Below, in pieces: positions 55,164 to 64,000 of a stretch of DNA of 64,000 nt (within the stretch, counting starts at the first letter, position 1; every line of letters begins with the position of its first letter). A program made the translations under genes and the position numbers. The notes under the pieces were generated by a model, which saw only the letters and a list, made by a program, of their open reading frames with translations, was not told where the DNA came from and ran no database searches. Where the stretch lies: NCBI RefSeq assembly GCF_001270265.1, contig NZ_LGAP01000030.1:30979-94978 (forward strand), written 5' to 3'. The stretch is from Ensifer adhaerens. Its GTDB lineage: Bacteria > Pseudomonadota > Alphaproteobacteria > Rhizobiales > Rhizobiaceae.

Positions 55164-56465
55164 ATGTCACGACCCCTGATCAGCTACTACGGCGACGATT
55201 TCACCGGCTCGACCGACGTGATGGAGGCGCTTGCCTCGAACGGCGTCGAGACCGTCCTGTTCCTGAAAATGCCAGATGCAGACCTGTTGTCGCGCTTTTC
55301 TGGCGCGCGCGCCTTCGGGCTTGCCGGCACCAGCCGCAGCGAAACGCCGGAGTGGATGGATGTGCATCTCCGCGATGCCTTCGACTGGCTGAAGACGCTT
55401 GATGCCGAACTCTGCCACTACAAGGTCTGCTCGACATTCGATTCCGCGCCGCATGTCGGCAATATCGGCCGGGCGATCGAGATTGGGCGGGCGGTCTTTG
55501 GCGAGGAGACGGTACCACTCATCGTCGGCGCGCCGGAGATTCGGCGCTACACGGCCTTCGGCGAACTCTTCGCCGCCTATCAGGGCCGCAACTATCGCAT
55601 CGATCGTCACCCGGTCATGTCGCGCCATCCGGTTACGCCGATGGACGAGGCCAATCTGCTGCTGCATCTTGCACGGCAGACGAAGCTGTCATCAGCGCTC
55701 GTCGACATTGTCTCGCTTCCTGGCGCGGTTAGGCCGGAGAAGGCTGATGTGTTGCTCCTCGATGTCGTTGACGAAGCAACGCAGGCTGCAGCCGGTGCGC
55801 TGCTTTGGAATAAACTCCGCCGGGAGGGCCGGTTCGTCTGCGGTTCCTCCGGCGTTGAATATGCCCTGATCCCCGCCTGGCGCAGTGAACGGCTGATCGG
55901 GAACAAACCCGTCTTCGCGGCGGCCGGACCGGTCGATCGCATCGCCGTCGTCTCGGGCAGCGTTTCGCCCACCACAGAGAGACAGATCCAACATGCGCTC
56001 GCACACGGTTTCGAAGGTGTCATGCTTGATCCGCTTGAGCTATCGGGCAGCACAGATGGGAGAGAAATTGCTGAAGCGGTGGACGCTGGCCTAAGCGCGT
56101 TGGAACGTGGCAGTAGCGTCATTCTATATACGGCGCTTGGGCCAGCTGCAGACAGGGGCCGCGAACTCGATACGTCGGATGGCGCCCGCCATCGCCTCGG
56201 CAGGGCGCTTGGTCGAATCCAGGCCGAACTTGTCTCGCGTGCCGGACTTGCGCGGGCTGTGGTTGCGGGAGGCGACACCTCAAGTCACGCCCTTGGCGAG
56301 ATGGGCATATCAGCCCTGACCTTGAAGATGCCGCTCCCACAGACGCCCGGCTCGCCGCTCTGTATCGCCCATGGCGGCCCCGCGGACGGATTGGAGATCG
56401 CTCTCAAGGGCGGCCAGGTGGGCGATGACGACTATTTTTCCATGATCCGCGCAGGCGGTTTCTAG
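55164..56465 (+). CDS. oiaK: 3-oxo-isoapionate kinase OiaK (DUF1537)
   Basis: OiaK phosphorylates 3-oxo-isoapionate at the 4-hydroxyl with ATP. The 433-residue DUF1537 kinase has the substrate domain start SYYGDDFTGSTDVMEAL, CSTFDSAPHVGNIGRAIEIG, GAPEIRRYTAFGELFA and RHPVTPMDEANLLLHLA. The nucleotide domain has VVAGGDTSSHALGEMGISAL and GGPADGLEIALKGGQVGDDDYF (in parts). It is longer than the DUF1537 protein at 43305 (433 against 343 residues) and of a different subgroup. Direct coupling with the RuBisCO-like gene supports the assignment. Confidence 0.88.
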   Translation: MSRPLISYYGDDFTGSTDVMEALASNGVETVLFLKMPDADLLSRFSGARAFGLAGTSRSETPEWMDVHLRDAFDWLKTLDAELCHYKVCSTFDSAPHVGNIGRAIEIGRAVFGEETVPLIVGAPEIRRYTAFGELFAAYQGRNYRIDRHPVMSRHPVTPMDEANLLLHLARQTKLSSALVDIVSLPGAVRPEKADVLLLDVVDEATQAAAGALLWNKLRREGRFVCGSSGVEYALIPAWRSERLIGNKPVFAAAGPVDRIAVVSGSVSPTTERQIQHALAHGFEGVMLDPLELSGSTDGREIAEAVDAGLSALERGSSVILYTALGPAADRGRELDTSDGARHRLGRALGRIQAELVSRAGLARAVVAGGDTSSHALGEMGISALTLKMPLPQTPGSPLCIAHGGPADGLEIALKGGQVGDDDYFSMIRAGGF

Positions 56466-56644
56466 CACATTGGAGTGCTGGCACGGTTGCGTGCCAAGGT
56501 GTTGTCAGCACTCGAACGACGCGTATCAGCCTGCGGCTGAACCGCCCCCAAACCTTTGACCGCCGGAGACGGGAGTTTTCCGGCTTCATTCAGGGAGGCG
56601 GGCTGGTTGCCCCCCGAATTCACCGACGAGCCCGAACACTTGGC

Positions 56645-57853
56645 TCAGAACGAGCGTGGGGCCGGATCCAGGAGCTTCAAGTTCCCGCCCGTCAATTGAT
56701 AGATTGCGCAGGTCCGCCGCACAGTGCCGTTCGGTTCGAACCGGAATGCAGCTGCCGCGCCGACGAAGCCGTTCGGAGACCGGATGCTTTCCTGGCTGAT
56801 GGCGTTTTCACCCTGGGTGCGTACGAGGCCGGCCGCAAGCGCAATCACGTCGAAGCCGTAGGCCGCATCGGCGGCAGCGGCGCGTTCATAACGACTGAGA
56901 TAGCGCGAGGTCATCCGGGAGCCGTTCTCCGGGCCGAACAGACAGAGATAACTTCCGGAAAGCTCCGGACGTTTGTAGGCGGCAGCGACCCAACCGGAGC
57001 TTCCAACGATCATTGCACTCGGCTTCAGATAGCCATTGGCCTTGAGTTGCGACAGCGCGCCGACGTCGGGATCCCCAGCGCCAACCAAGAGCACCGCGTC
57101 TATATCCCTAAGCTTGGCTTTCGATGCCGCGTCACCGGAAAATGCGGTGGAGCCGGTCACGGCGAGTAGAACCGGTTTGATGCCATAGCCGGCAAGCCCG
57201 CGCTCGAGCCTCTGTCGGTCGCCGGTGGACACATCGCCGGGCAAGAGCACGACGAGCCGCTTACGGCCCGCCGCCGCCGCATAGGAAGCCCCCTCGACGG
57301 CGCTGTCGATACGATCGGACACGAAAGCGAAGGTGCCGGTCAGCCGCTCGGCGCCATTGCCGCGGAGCATCAGCAGCGGCGTGCGGGCGGAGCCTAGGCC
57401 GTCACGCAAGGTGCTGACAGGCACGTCGGCGGCGGACACAGCGACAAGCGCGACTTTCTGATCGGCAAGCCTCTTTGCCGCGTCCTTGACCTGTTGCGGT
57501 GAGCCGTCGGTATTCTCGACCAGTAGCGAGAGCTGGCCGCCACCAAGCTCGTCGACCGCGAGCGAAGCGCCATCCCGGATATCGCGCTCGCGCACGGTTT
57601 CGCCCGTCGGCGCCATGAGGGCGGTGATGAGCGCGATCCGCGCCGCGCCATTGCCGAAAGTTTCCTGCGGTTTCGGCGCATGCTCGGCCGCGCGCCGGGC
57701 GTGCATCGCCTGCGGCGATTCCACGTCGAGCACGTCTTGAGGAGTGGGAGCACCCTGGCAGCCCGCGAGCACACCGAGTGCGAATACGCCGAGGGCCAGC
57801 CATTGCCGGCGGAACGACACACAATTAGCCGGTGAAACGACAGCGCGAGACAT
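56645..57853 (-). CDS. LppC/leucine-binding-type lipoprotein (penicillin-binding protein activator-like)
   Basis: The 402-residue protein has a lipoprotein signal (LALGVFALGVLAGC, Cys about 32) and a type I periplasmic-binding fold: IALITALMAPTGETVRERDIRDGASLAVDEL, VALVAVSAADVPVS, TPLLMLRG, VVLLPGDVSTGDRQRLERGL and AMIVGSSGWVAAAYKRPEL (in parts). In rhizobia such single-copy lipoproteins are annotated as penicillin-binding protein activator or ABC substrate-binding proteins. No permease is nearby. It lies downstream of the small secreted protein gene on the same strand with a 19-base gap. Confidence 0.8.
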   Translation of the reverse strand: MSRAVVSPANCVSFRRQWLALGVFALGVLAGCQGAPTPQDVLDVESPQAMHARRAAEHAPKPQETFGNGAARIALITALMAPTGETVRERDIRDGASLAVDELGGGQLSLLVENTDGSPQQVKDAAKRLADQKVALVAVSAADVPVSTLRDGLGSARTPLLMLRGNGAERLTGTFAFVSDRIDSAVEGASYAAAAGRKRLVVLLPGDVSTGDRQRLERGLAGYGIKPVLLAVTGSTAFSGDAASKAKLRDIDAVLLVGAGDPDVGALSQLKANGYLKPSAMIVGSSGWVAAAYKRPELSGSYLCLFGPENGSRMTSRYLSRYERAAAADAAYGFDVIALAAGLVRTQGENAISQESIRSPNGFVGAAAAFRFEPNGTVRRTCAIYQLTGGNLKLLDPAPRSF

Positions 57854-57872
57854 GACGATCAGACTTCCTGTG

Positions 57873-58238
57873 TTAGTTCATGAAGTGATGCATTTTGGTG
57901 TAGAAGCAATCGCACTTGGCGAGGTAGTCCTCGTCGCGCCAATTGGATTGAAGGTAACCGTAGGCCTTGCCGCAAGCGACCTTGGTTTCGGAGGCCCAGA
58001 CGAAGGCCGGCCGCGTCGAGGAGATCCAGCGCGGATCGTCGGCAACGGCGATCGCCTCGTCCATGCGCGATACGACTTCCTTGGTCAGGGTGGTGACGTC
58101 CTGCTCGACTGTGAGCGAGGACTGGCTGAGCTCGGTGCACTGCCTGGCGGCCGGCGCATAGTCGACGATGAGATCGGCTGCGAAACCTGAAAGAGGCATC
58201 AGAGCGACCACCGCCCCCGCCAGTATGCTTCTGATCAT
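57873..58238 (-). CDS. Small secreted cysteine-containing protein, unknown
   Basis: The 121-residue protein has a clear signal peptide (IRSILAGAVVALMPLSGFA, cleavage about 20). The mature part has four Cys residues (RQCTEL, VACGKAYG, KCDCFY) and ends KMHHFMN. The spacing suggests one or two disulfides in the periplasm or outside the cell. I do not recognise the family. The ATG at 58238 follows GGGGGAG. It lies 76 bases after the giant adhesin stop on the same strand and before the LppC-like gene, so the three may be co-expressed. Confidence 0.7.
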   Translation of the reverse strand: MIRSILAGAVVALMPLSGFAADLIVDYAPAARQCTELSQSSLTVEQDVTTLTKEVVSRMDEAIAVADDPRWISSTRPAFVWASETKVACGKAYGYLQSNWRDEDYLAKCDCFYTKMHHFMN

Positions 58239-58314
58239 GAAAAGGCTCCCCCTGGAAAATGCGGTTCCCGGATGTTGACCGAGAACCGCTGAACTGTCGA
58301 GATCGACGTTGCGT

Positions 58315-61300
58315 TTAAGGAATGACTTCTGCCTTCGGTGCACCGTTTTCGGTGAAGAGGACCTTCACCACGTCGGTCGAGACCTGAAAGTTCTCCAGGA
58401 CTGCGACCGTATGCCAGGTGTTGCCGTTGCCGTCCGTGTCCACCTGCAGGTTAGCGTTTTGGCCGTCCTGTATCACCTGGGCGTAGTCGCCGTTGAGGTG
58501 TGTGTTCTCGGGTAGATTGCCGAGCAGGGCGGACAGATCGACAAAGTCGCCGCTTTCATAATCGGTGATGACGTCGGCAATTCCGAGCGGAAGGTCGTTT
58601 GGATCGATCATGAAGATGTCGTTACCCGCGCCGCCGGTCATCCAGTCCGCGCCGGTTCCGCCATAGAGCGTATCGGCACCATCGCCGCCGATGAGCGTAT
58701 CGTTTCCTGCATTGCCGTAGAGTATGTCATCGCCAGCTGCGCCGACGAGGGTGTTGGCAAGTGCGTTGCCGGTCAGAACATCATCGTGGGAACTGCCAAC
58801 GAGCCCTTCGATCGCCGTGTAGCTGTCGCCGGCCGCATCGCCCGTATTGCCGACAGGCGCCGCGAGGCTGGCAATCACCCCGACCGTGGACGACTGATAG
58901 GAAACCAAATCCAGGCCACCTGCCCCGTTAAAACTGTCGGCGTGAGACGTGGCGGCAAAGATCTCGTCAGAAGCCGACCCCGTCATCGTCTGCCCCTCCG
59001 GCTCGAGGGTCAGATCAATCGCGCCGCCAACCTTGTCTCCATCCGCATCAACCAGTTCGACGGGGATAGAGATGTTTACGGGATCGGTTGCAACGACCGC
59101 GGTGCCGAACCCCGTCAGTGCGAACGGCTTTGTCGCGTCCGCGAAGGGGCTGCTCCCTGTGCCGTAGAGAACATCAAGGGTTGTGTATTGATTTGCCGTG
59201 TAGATGGCAACGGTCGTGTTGTCGACAAGCCCCTCGACCGTAACAGCATTGGTCACGGTGTTCCGCGTCACGCGGTAGTCAATACCATCGACGGTGATTG
59301 ACTGCGTATTTCCGGTTGAGAAATCGACAACGAAAGTATTATCCGAAGGGTTGGCGTTGTTGCCGGAATGGCTGATGACGACACTCGTTATCGCCTCCGG
59401 TGTACTATCGTCTATGCGATTGTCTTCATCGGCCGCGCCAAGGTCATTGTCATCCGAAGCAACGAATACCGCAGTGGCACGACCATTGCCGATGCTGCCG
59501 AATTTGACGGAAGCGCCGTTGACCAGATAGTGCTCGTCGAATGTGTGGCCCGGCGAGGTCGGATTGTAACTACCGCTGCTACTAGGGGTTCCCATAAGGT
59601 CCGAAACGAAGTTCAGTCTCACCCCTTCGTCTGAGCCGATATTTTGGCCGCCGCCACCTCCCGAAACACCAACAGAACTGGCTGTCCCGTTAATGCTTGT
59701 AGCGTCATCACCAATAGGAGTGATGAGAAGGTCTGGCGAATCATCATTACCCTGAGGGTTGTTTATTTGCCCGTTTGGCACGAAGCCCACCCAATTGGTG
59801 TTTCCACCCGAGAATGCGTAGCTCCCACCATTGAAGTTAACGTTGCTGGCGGAATCGACTTTCCCGTACATGGTGACGGTATAGCTGTCGTTCGCCGTGG
59901 CCAGGCTACCGTCCTGGTTTAGCTCAACTTCAAAGACCCACTTGGTATTGTCTGCCGCACTGGCCGACGACGTGGACGCGACAAGGGTATTCCCGACAAC
60001 GTGGTAGTAAATTGCCGCACCGCTGGACGTGAAACCGCTGTTCGAGCCATTGAGCGATGAAGCGAACCTCACGGTTCCACCGTGATCCGCGCCGACATTG
60101 TCATCAACGTTGCGATCAGCATCGAGATACCCAATCGCCTCGGTCCCCGCCTTGTTTGTCAGATGGAGATGGTCTGGATCAACCGCCGAAGGAACATCGT
60201 CGACAACGCTGATGTCGACCGTTGCGGTGGCGGTGTCGCCATCCTGATCGGAGGCGACGACCGTGATGCCGCTGAGATCGATCGTGTTTAGCGCCAGTCC
60301 GGCAGGATGCGGGAAGTTGTCGGTCAGCTGGACGTTGACCGTCGCCTGGCCGCTTGCCCCCGCTGCAATCGGCAGCGTCGGCGGAACCAGTGTCACCGTG
60401 ATCGCCGCAACGCCATTGATCGTGCCGATCAACACCGAAGTGCCTTCGCCACTCCATACGATGTCGGCGCCGACAATGCCGTTGACGTCAGCCGTGATGC
60501 CGCCCGTCGCGCCGAACACCATGCCCGTGATCGCATCCGAACCGGCCGTGAAGCTGACCGTATCCGAGCCGCGCTCGGTCGACGACAGTTCGGCCCCACC
60601 CGCAGCACCTTCCGCGCTGCCCAGCGCGTTCGCGTTGTCCAGACCCTTCTCATCAACAGTGATCGAGGCGCTGCCGTCCGTCGCCGACGGACCGGTACCA
60701 TCGGTGATGCTGATCGGCTGCACTGCAGTCGCGGGGTCGCCGTCGCCGTCGGTGATCGTGTAGCTGAAGCCGGCATTCACATCCGAAGCGCTGTTCAGGC
60801 TCGCAACCGGCGTGAACGTCCACGCACCGGCAGAGGTGAAGCTGTAGGTGCCGTTCACCGTCACCACCGGCGTCGAGCCCGAGGCCGCGATCGTATACTC
60901 GGTGCCACCAATCGTCACCGACGTCAGCGTCGCACCGTCAGCACCGGCCGTGTCGTTGCCGAGCACGTTGCCGCTGATCTGCGCGCCACCCTCGACAACG
61001 CTCCGAGCGCCATCATCAACCGCCGAAGGAACATCGTCGACAACGCTGATGTCGACCGTTGCGGTGGCGGTGTCGCCATCCTGATCGGAGGCGACGACCG
61101 TGATGCCGCTGAGATCGATCGTGTTTAGCGCCAGTCCGGCAGGATGCGGGAAGTTGTCGGTCAGCTGGACGTTGACCGTCGCCTGGCCGCTTGCCCCCGC
61201 TGCAATCGGCAGCGTCGGCGGAACCAGTGTCACCGTGATCGCCGCAACGCCATTGATCGTGCCGATCAACACCGAAGTGCCTTCGCCACTCCATACGATG

Positions 61301-63699
61301 TCGGCGCCGACAATGCCGTTGACGTCAGCCGTGATGCCGCCCGTCGCGCCGAACACCATGCCCGTGATCGCATCCGAACCGGCCGTGAAGCTGACCGTAT
61401 CCGAGCCGCGCTCGGTCGACGACAGTTCGGCCCCACCCGCAGCACCTTCCGCGCTGCCCAGCGCGTTCGCGTTGTCCAGACCCTTCTCATCAACAGTGAT
61501 CGAGGCGCTGCCGTCCGTCGCCGACGGACCGGTACCATCGGTGATGCTGATCGGCTGGCTGTCGCTCGTCGTGTCGTTGTCGGCGTCAGTGGCCGACAAT
61601 GTGAAGCTGACGTTGACGCCAGCCGGGTTGGACAGGTTGCTGTTGGCCGCAAACGACCAGGTCTTGTCGGCATTGACCGTCAGCGTGCCCTCGGCCAGCG
61701 TGAACGCCACCGACTGTCCGGCCGTCAAGGCCAGCGGCTGCGTCATGTTGCCAACCGTCACGTTGACCGTGCCAACACCGTCAGCACCGGCAGAAAGCGT
61801 CCAGGTGCCGTTCAGCGTCTGACCTTCGACGACGCTGTCGGTCGGCGGCATGTCGTCCGACACCGACCCGCCGATCGTTACGCTCGGCACGTCGTCGGAG
61901 ACCGAGACGGTGACCGTGCCTTCGGCCTGATCGCCGTCGGTGTCGGAGGCGATGACCTTGACCGAGCCGAGGCTCGCAAGGTCGTCGGCGTTGATGCCGG
62001 GGTGGCTGGCGTAGTTGTCGGAAAGCGTCGCCGTCACCGTCGCGCCGTCGCCGACGCGCACCAGGTCGAGCGTGGCGATGGTCACGCCGCCGGCCTTGCC
62101 GATGATCTGGGTGTCGGAGACCCGCTCCCAGGTCAGTGCACCTGTGAGCGTCGAGGTGTCGCCGAACACGATCGTGGCGATCGCATCCGAGCCGGCCACG
62201 AAGCCGATCGTGCCGCTGCTGGTGTCGGCGCCCGGCGTCGAGCCGTCGGCAAGGTTCTGGTCGTCGAGGGCAAGCGACGCGGAAGCCGCAAGCGGGTCGA
62301 CCGTCGGGCCGGCGCCGTCGGTCACGGTGATCGTCTGGCTGTCGGTCGTCGTGTCGTTGTCGGCGTCCGTGGCCGACAATGTGAAGCTGACGTTGACGCC
62401 AGCCGGGTTGGACAGGTTGCTGTTGGCCGCAAACGACCAGGTCTTGTCGGCATTGACCGTCAGCTTGCCCTCGGCCAGCGTGAATGCCACCGACTGTCCG
62501 GCCGTCAGGGCCAGCGGCTGCGTCGTGCTGCCGACCGTCACGTTGACCGTGCCAACACCGTCAGCACCGGCAGAAAGCGTCCAGGTGCCGTTCAGCGTCT
62601 GGCCTTCCACCACGTTCGGCGAGACCGGATCGGTGATGCCGATCACCGGCACGTCGTCGACAACATCGATGCGCAGTGTGGCCGAGCCGGTCGCACCATC
62701 ACCATCGGTGACCGTCAGGTTGAAGGTGTCCCGGTCCTGCTCGACATTCGTGCCGGGAATGACGCCGGAACTGGTGACGGGGCTCACCAGATCGTAGGTG
62801 TATTGCGCCACGCCGGTCAGCGGATCGTAGGCGGTGATGGTCAATGTACCGAATTGGCCAACAACGCTCTGGCCGACGAGACCACCAATTGTGAAAGTCT
62901 GACCGTTGATGGTCAGGCTGGCGATGTCATCGAGGCCATCCGGATCGGAAATGGTAAAGACGCCGCTGACGGACGCGCTGCCGTCACCGGCACGCGATCC
63001 GCTGGCGAGGCCGGCCTCATCCACCTGCCTGTCGCTCACGAAAATGCCGCTGGGGTCGCTGTTGCCATCGGGGATGATCGAGGGGTCGTCATTGGGGTCG
63101 ACGGCGAAGGGCAGACGCTCGGTCGCCTCGAGCGCCGGAAACTGCAGCGCGGTGGGCGCCAGCAGGTCGATGACCGGGCCGGCCTGGCCAATGTTGCCAT
63201 CTGCATCGGAGAAGTTGCCGCCGCTGCTCTGGTTCGATACGACGCTGATGCTGCCATCCGGGCCTGCGGCGACGTTGATGCCGTTTTCTCCGAGCACCGC
63301 CACGAGAGTTTCGCGCGGGATTTCGGCGTCACCGATCACGAAAGTCGGAACCTTCAATGCGGCGTTTTGGATCGTGATCGTGGAGCCATCAGGCTGTTCC
63401 AAAACGATATCCGTGCCGACGACCTTGATCTTTTCGATCGATGCGCCTGCAGGCAGGTGCACGACATTCGAAGCATCGGCGCTGATCGTCGCCGGCATCG
63501 GCGGCGTCAGGGGGGCGGTCTCAGCACCCTTCACCGGAGCACCGGTTGCCGGGTCCAGGAGCTGCGGCTCTTCCGCCGCGCCAGCACCGGCCTGCGCCAC
63601 CAGACGCCCGACCTTGCCATCTGGCGCTTCGTGATGCTCGATTGCCTCTGCCGGCGTTGCGGCGGCTTCGTTGGAAATTGTGGTGCCTTCGGTTGCCAT
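58315..63699 (-). CDS. Giant RTX/VCBS-type repeat protein, type I secreted adhesin
   Basis: The 1794-residue acidic protein is built for type I secretion. The N-terminus lacks a Sec signal and resembles retention-module adhesins (IEKIKVVGTDIVLEQPDGSTITIQN in part). The middle holds repeated Ig-like T1SS-143/VCBS units (VVEGQTLNGTWTLSAG, SFTLSATDADNDTT, VSVVDDVPS-type boundaries). A DUF5801-like section and RTX nonapeptides follow at residues about 1640-1695 (GAAGDDILYGNAGNDTLIGGDGADTLYGG in parts), then a C-terminal export signal region. RTX repeats fold on Ca2+ outside the cell. Such proteins mediate attachment and biofilm on roots. The ATG at 63699 has GAGGGG upstream; the longer TTG frame is not supported. 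No HlyB/D genes lie in the window. Confidence 0.88.
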   Translation of the reverse strand: MATEGTTISNEAAATPAEAIEHHEAPDGKVGRLVAQAGAGAAEEPQLLDPATGAPVKGAETAPLTPPMPATISADASNVVHLPAGASIEKIKVVGTDIVLEQPDGSTITIQNAALKVPTFVIGDAEIPRETLVAVLGENGINVAAGPDGSISVVSNQSSGGNFSDADGNIGQAGPVIDLLAPTALQFPALEATERLPFAVDPNDDPSIIPDGNSDPSGIFVSDRQVDEAGLASGSRAGDGSASVSGVFTISDPDGLDDIASLTINGQTFTIGGLVGQSVVGQFGTLTITAYDPLTGVAQYTYDLVSPVTSSGVIPGTNVEQDRDTFNLTVTDGDGATGSATLRIDVVDDVPVIGITDPVSPNVVEGQTLNGTWTLSAGADGVGTVNVTVGSTTQPLALTAGQSVAFTLAEGKLTVNADKTWSFAANSNLSNPAGVNVSFTLSATDADNDTTTDSQTITVTDGAGPTVDPLAASASLALDDQNLADGSTPGADTSSGTIGFVAGSDAIATIVFGDTSTLTGALTWERVSDTQIIGKAGGVTIATLDLVRVGDGATVTATLSDNYASHPGINADDLASLGSVKVIASDTDGDQAEGTVTVSVSDDVPSVTIGGSVSDDMPPTDSVVEGQTLNGTWTLSAGADGVGTVNVTVGNMTQPLALTAGQSVAFTLAEGTLTVNADKTWSFAANSNLSNPAGVNVSFTLSATDADNDTTSDSQPISITDGTGPSATDGSASITVDEKGLDNANALGSAEGAAGGAELSSTERGSDTVSFTAGSDAITGMVFGATGGITADVNGIVGADIVWSGEGTSVLIGTINGVAAITVTLVPPTLPIAAGASGQATVNVQLTDNFPHPAGLALNTIDLSGITVVASDQDGDTATATVDISVVDDVPSAVDDGARSVVEGGAQISGNVLGNDTAGADGATLTSVTIGGTEYTIAASGSTPVVTVNGTYSFTSAGAWTFTPVASLNSASDVNAGFSYTITDGDGDPATAVQPISITDGTGPSATDGSASITVDEKGLDNANALGSAEGAAGGAELSSTERGSDTVSFTAGSDAITGMVFGATGGITADVNGIVGADIVWSGEGTSVLIGTINGVAAITVTLVPPTLPIAAGASGQATVNVQLTDNFPHPAGLALNTIDLSGITVVASDQDGDTATATVDISVVDDVPSAVDPDHLHLTNKAGTEAIGYLDADRNVDDNVGADHGGTVRFASSLNGSNSGFTSSGAAIYYHVVGNTLVASTSSASAADNTKWVFEVELNQDGSLATANDSYTVTMYGKVDSASNVNFNGGSYAFSGGNTNWVGFVPNGQINNPQGNDDSPDLLITPIGDDATSINGTASSVGVSGGGGGQNIGSDEGVRLNFVSDLMGTPSSSGSYNPTSPGHTFDEHYLVNGASVKFGSIGNGRATAVFVASDDNDLGAADEDNRIDDSTPEAITSVVISHSGNNANPSDNTFVVDFSTGNTQSITVDGIDYRVTRNTVTNAVTVEGLVDNTTVAIYTANQYTTLDVLYGTGSSPFADATKPFALTGFGTAVVATDPVNISIPVELVDADGDKVGGAIDLTLEPEGQTMTGSASDEIFAATSHADSFNGAGGLDLVSYQSSTVGVIASLAAPVGNTGDAAGDSYTAIEGLVGSSHDDVLTGNALANTLVGAAGDDILYGNAGNDTLIGGDGADTLYGGTGADWMTGGAGNDIFMIDPNDLPLGIADVITDYESGDFVDLSALLGNLPENTHLNGDYAQVIQDGQNANLQVDTDGNGNTWHTVAVLENFQVSTDVVKVLFTENGAPKAEVIP
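60178..60720 (-). repeat. Internal repeat A, copy 2 of the adhesin gene
   Basis: 543 bases that appear identical to 61015-61557 (offset 837). It encodes about 180 residues, from QPISITDGTGPSATDG to SVVDDVPSAVD. The identity at DNA level implies recent duplication or gene conversion. Confidence 0.9.
61015..61557 (-). repeat. Internal repeat A, copy 1 of the adhesin gene
   Basis: Partner of the copy at 60178-60720. Between the copies is a unique 294-base stretch encoding a VCBS-like unit (SVVEGGAQISGNVLGNDTAG in part). Confidence 0.9.
61557..61828 (-). repeat. Internal repeat B, copy 2
   Basis: About 272 bases nearly identical to 62337-62608 (offset 780). It encodes the unit VVEGQTLNGTWTLSAGADGV through SFTLSATDADNDTT. 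Confidence 0.85.
62337..62608 (-). repeat. Internal repeat B, copy 1
   Basis: Partner of 61557-61828, with scattered single-base differences (for example SDSQ against TDSQ, and GNMTQ against GSTTQ in the protein). Confidence 0.85.
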
Positions 63700-64000
63700 G
63701 ACAAATACCCCTCGACCTTTGCGGGCAAGAAAACACCAACCTTGTGCGGCCGCAATCGGTACTGGAGGGGTTATCGAGAAACAGCATAATATGTTATGCA
63801 AATACCCAAAATTGGTTAGATTATCGCAATTTTAACAATTCTGGTCATGACCGCGAAACGAATGCCCGGACGGCCTAGCAGCCTGTCGGACTGGGTATTT
63901 GCGAGATAGACGGCGTACGGGCCGCGTTGCCTTGGAGAACGCAGGCGATTGCTTTGGCTGGTGTTGTCGTCAACAGGCAGGTTTTAGACAGTTTGGAGTC
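63700..64000. other. Upstream region of the adhesin gene and window end
   Basis: No gene is supported. The first 150 bases are A+T-rich (ATAATATGTTATGCA and neighbours) and should hold the adhesin promoter. The stretch from about 63878 (AGCAGCCTGTCGGACTGGG) has the look of an insertion-sequence end, but no transposase is in view. Confidence 0.35.

Noticed and set aside
61144..63789. 881-codon open frame on the plus strand opposite the adhesin
   Set aside because: It is a shadow of the repetitive, GC-rich adhesin gene: Arg/Ala/Asp-rich, repeats in step with the adhesin repeats, no family match, no ribosome site.
63878..64000. Insertion-sequence end at the right edge
   Set aside because: The sequence is suggestive, but there is no second end, no target duplication and no transposase in the window, so it cannot be called.

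Overview
The window looks like an accessory or chromid-like region of a plant-associated alphaproteobacterium, most probably Rhizobiaceae (Agrobacterium/Rhizobium/Ensifer type). The basis is GC-rich codon use, many sugar ABC transporters and FCD-type GntR regulators, and proteins that closely resemble the characterised Agrobacterium galacturonate enzymes (Udh, Gci, KdgD). No rRNA, tRNA, CRISPR array or origin was seen.

Layout. (1) 1-5.5 kb: an Fe-S repair protein, then a scar (about 0.77-2.1 kb) made of a frameshifted IS6-type transposase, a resolvase fragment, a broken VapBC-type module and the tail of a Cys/Met PLP enzyme; then a small membrane protein, 5-formyl-THF cyclo-ligase, a LysR regulator and an HPP/CBS membrane protein. 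(2) 5.7-22 kb: a galacturonate/unsaturated-uronate region with an enolase-superfamily protein, an SGNH hydrolase, a dipeptide-type ABC transporter, KdgF, two GntR regulators, 2-oxoglutarate semialdehyde dehydrogenase, Udh, KduI, KduD, KdgD and Gci. TGT-N3-ACA-type sites lie in front of most units. (3) 22-30.1 kb: an AraC regulator and an oligogalacturonide importer (TogMNAB-like) followed by cytoplasmic GH28 and GH105 hydrolases. (4) 30.1-32.1 kb: a nucleotidyltransferase-HEPN protein and gene debris. (5) 32.1-44.3 kb: a cluster without an obvious published equivalent: DapA/NAL-family aldolase, Opp-type transporter, EamA permease, BNR/sialidase-like protein, PdxA2, iron alcohol dehydrogenase, GntR and a DUF1537 acid-sugar kinase. 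(6) 44.8-56.5 kb: a D-apiose pathway with ribose-type transporter, ApsD, ApnL, ApnO, OiaK, the RuBisCO-like OiaX and a GntR regulator. (7) 56.6-63.7 kb: an LppC-like lipoprotein, a small secreted Cys protein and a 1794-residue RTX/VCBS-type adhesin with long internal DNA duplications.

Working together. Regions 2 and 3 import pectin fragments, cut them to (unsaturated) galacturonate, and send these to 2-oxoglutarate (Udh-Gci-KdgD-dehydrogenase) and 2-keto-3-deoxygluconate (KdgF-KduI-KduD). D-apiose (region 6) is a hallmark sugar of rhamnogalacturonan-II. Region 5 can be read as a route for another RG-II sugar, 3-deoxy-D-lyxo-heptulosaric acid (DHA): hydrolase, aldolase giving pyruvate plus a C4 aldehyde acid, reduction to D-threonate, kinase and PdxA2 giving DHAP. 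That is inference, but the chemistry and stereochemistry fit, and it would make the window a pectin/RG-II utilisation island.
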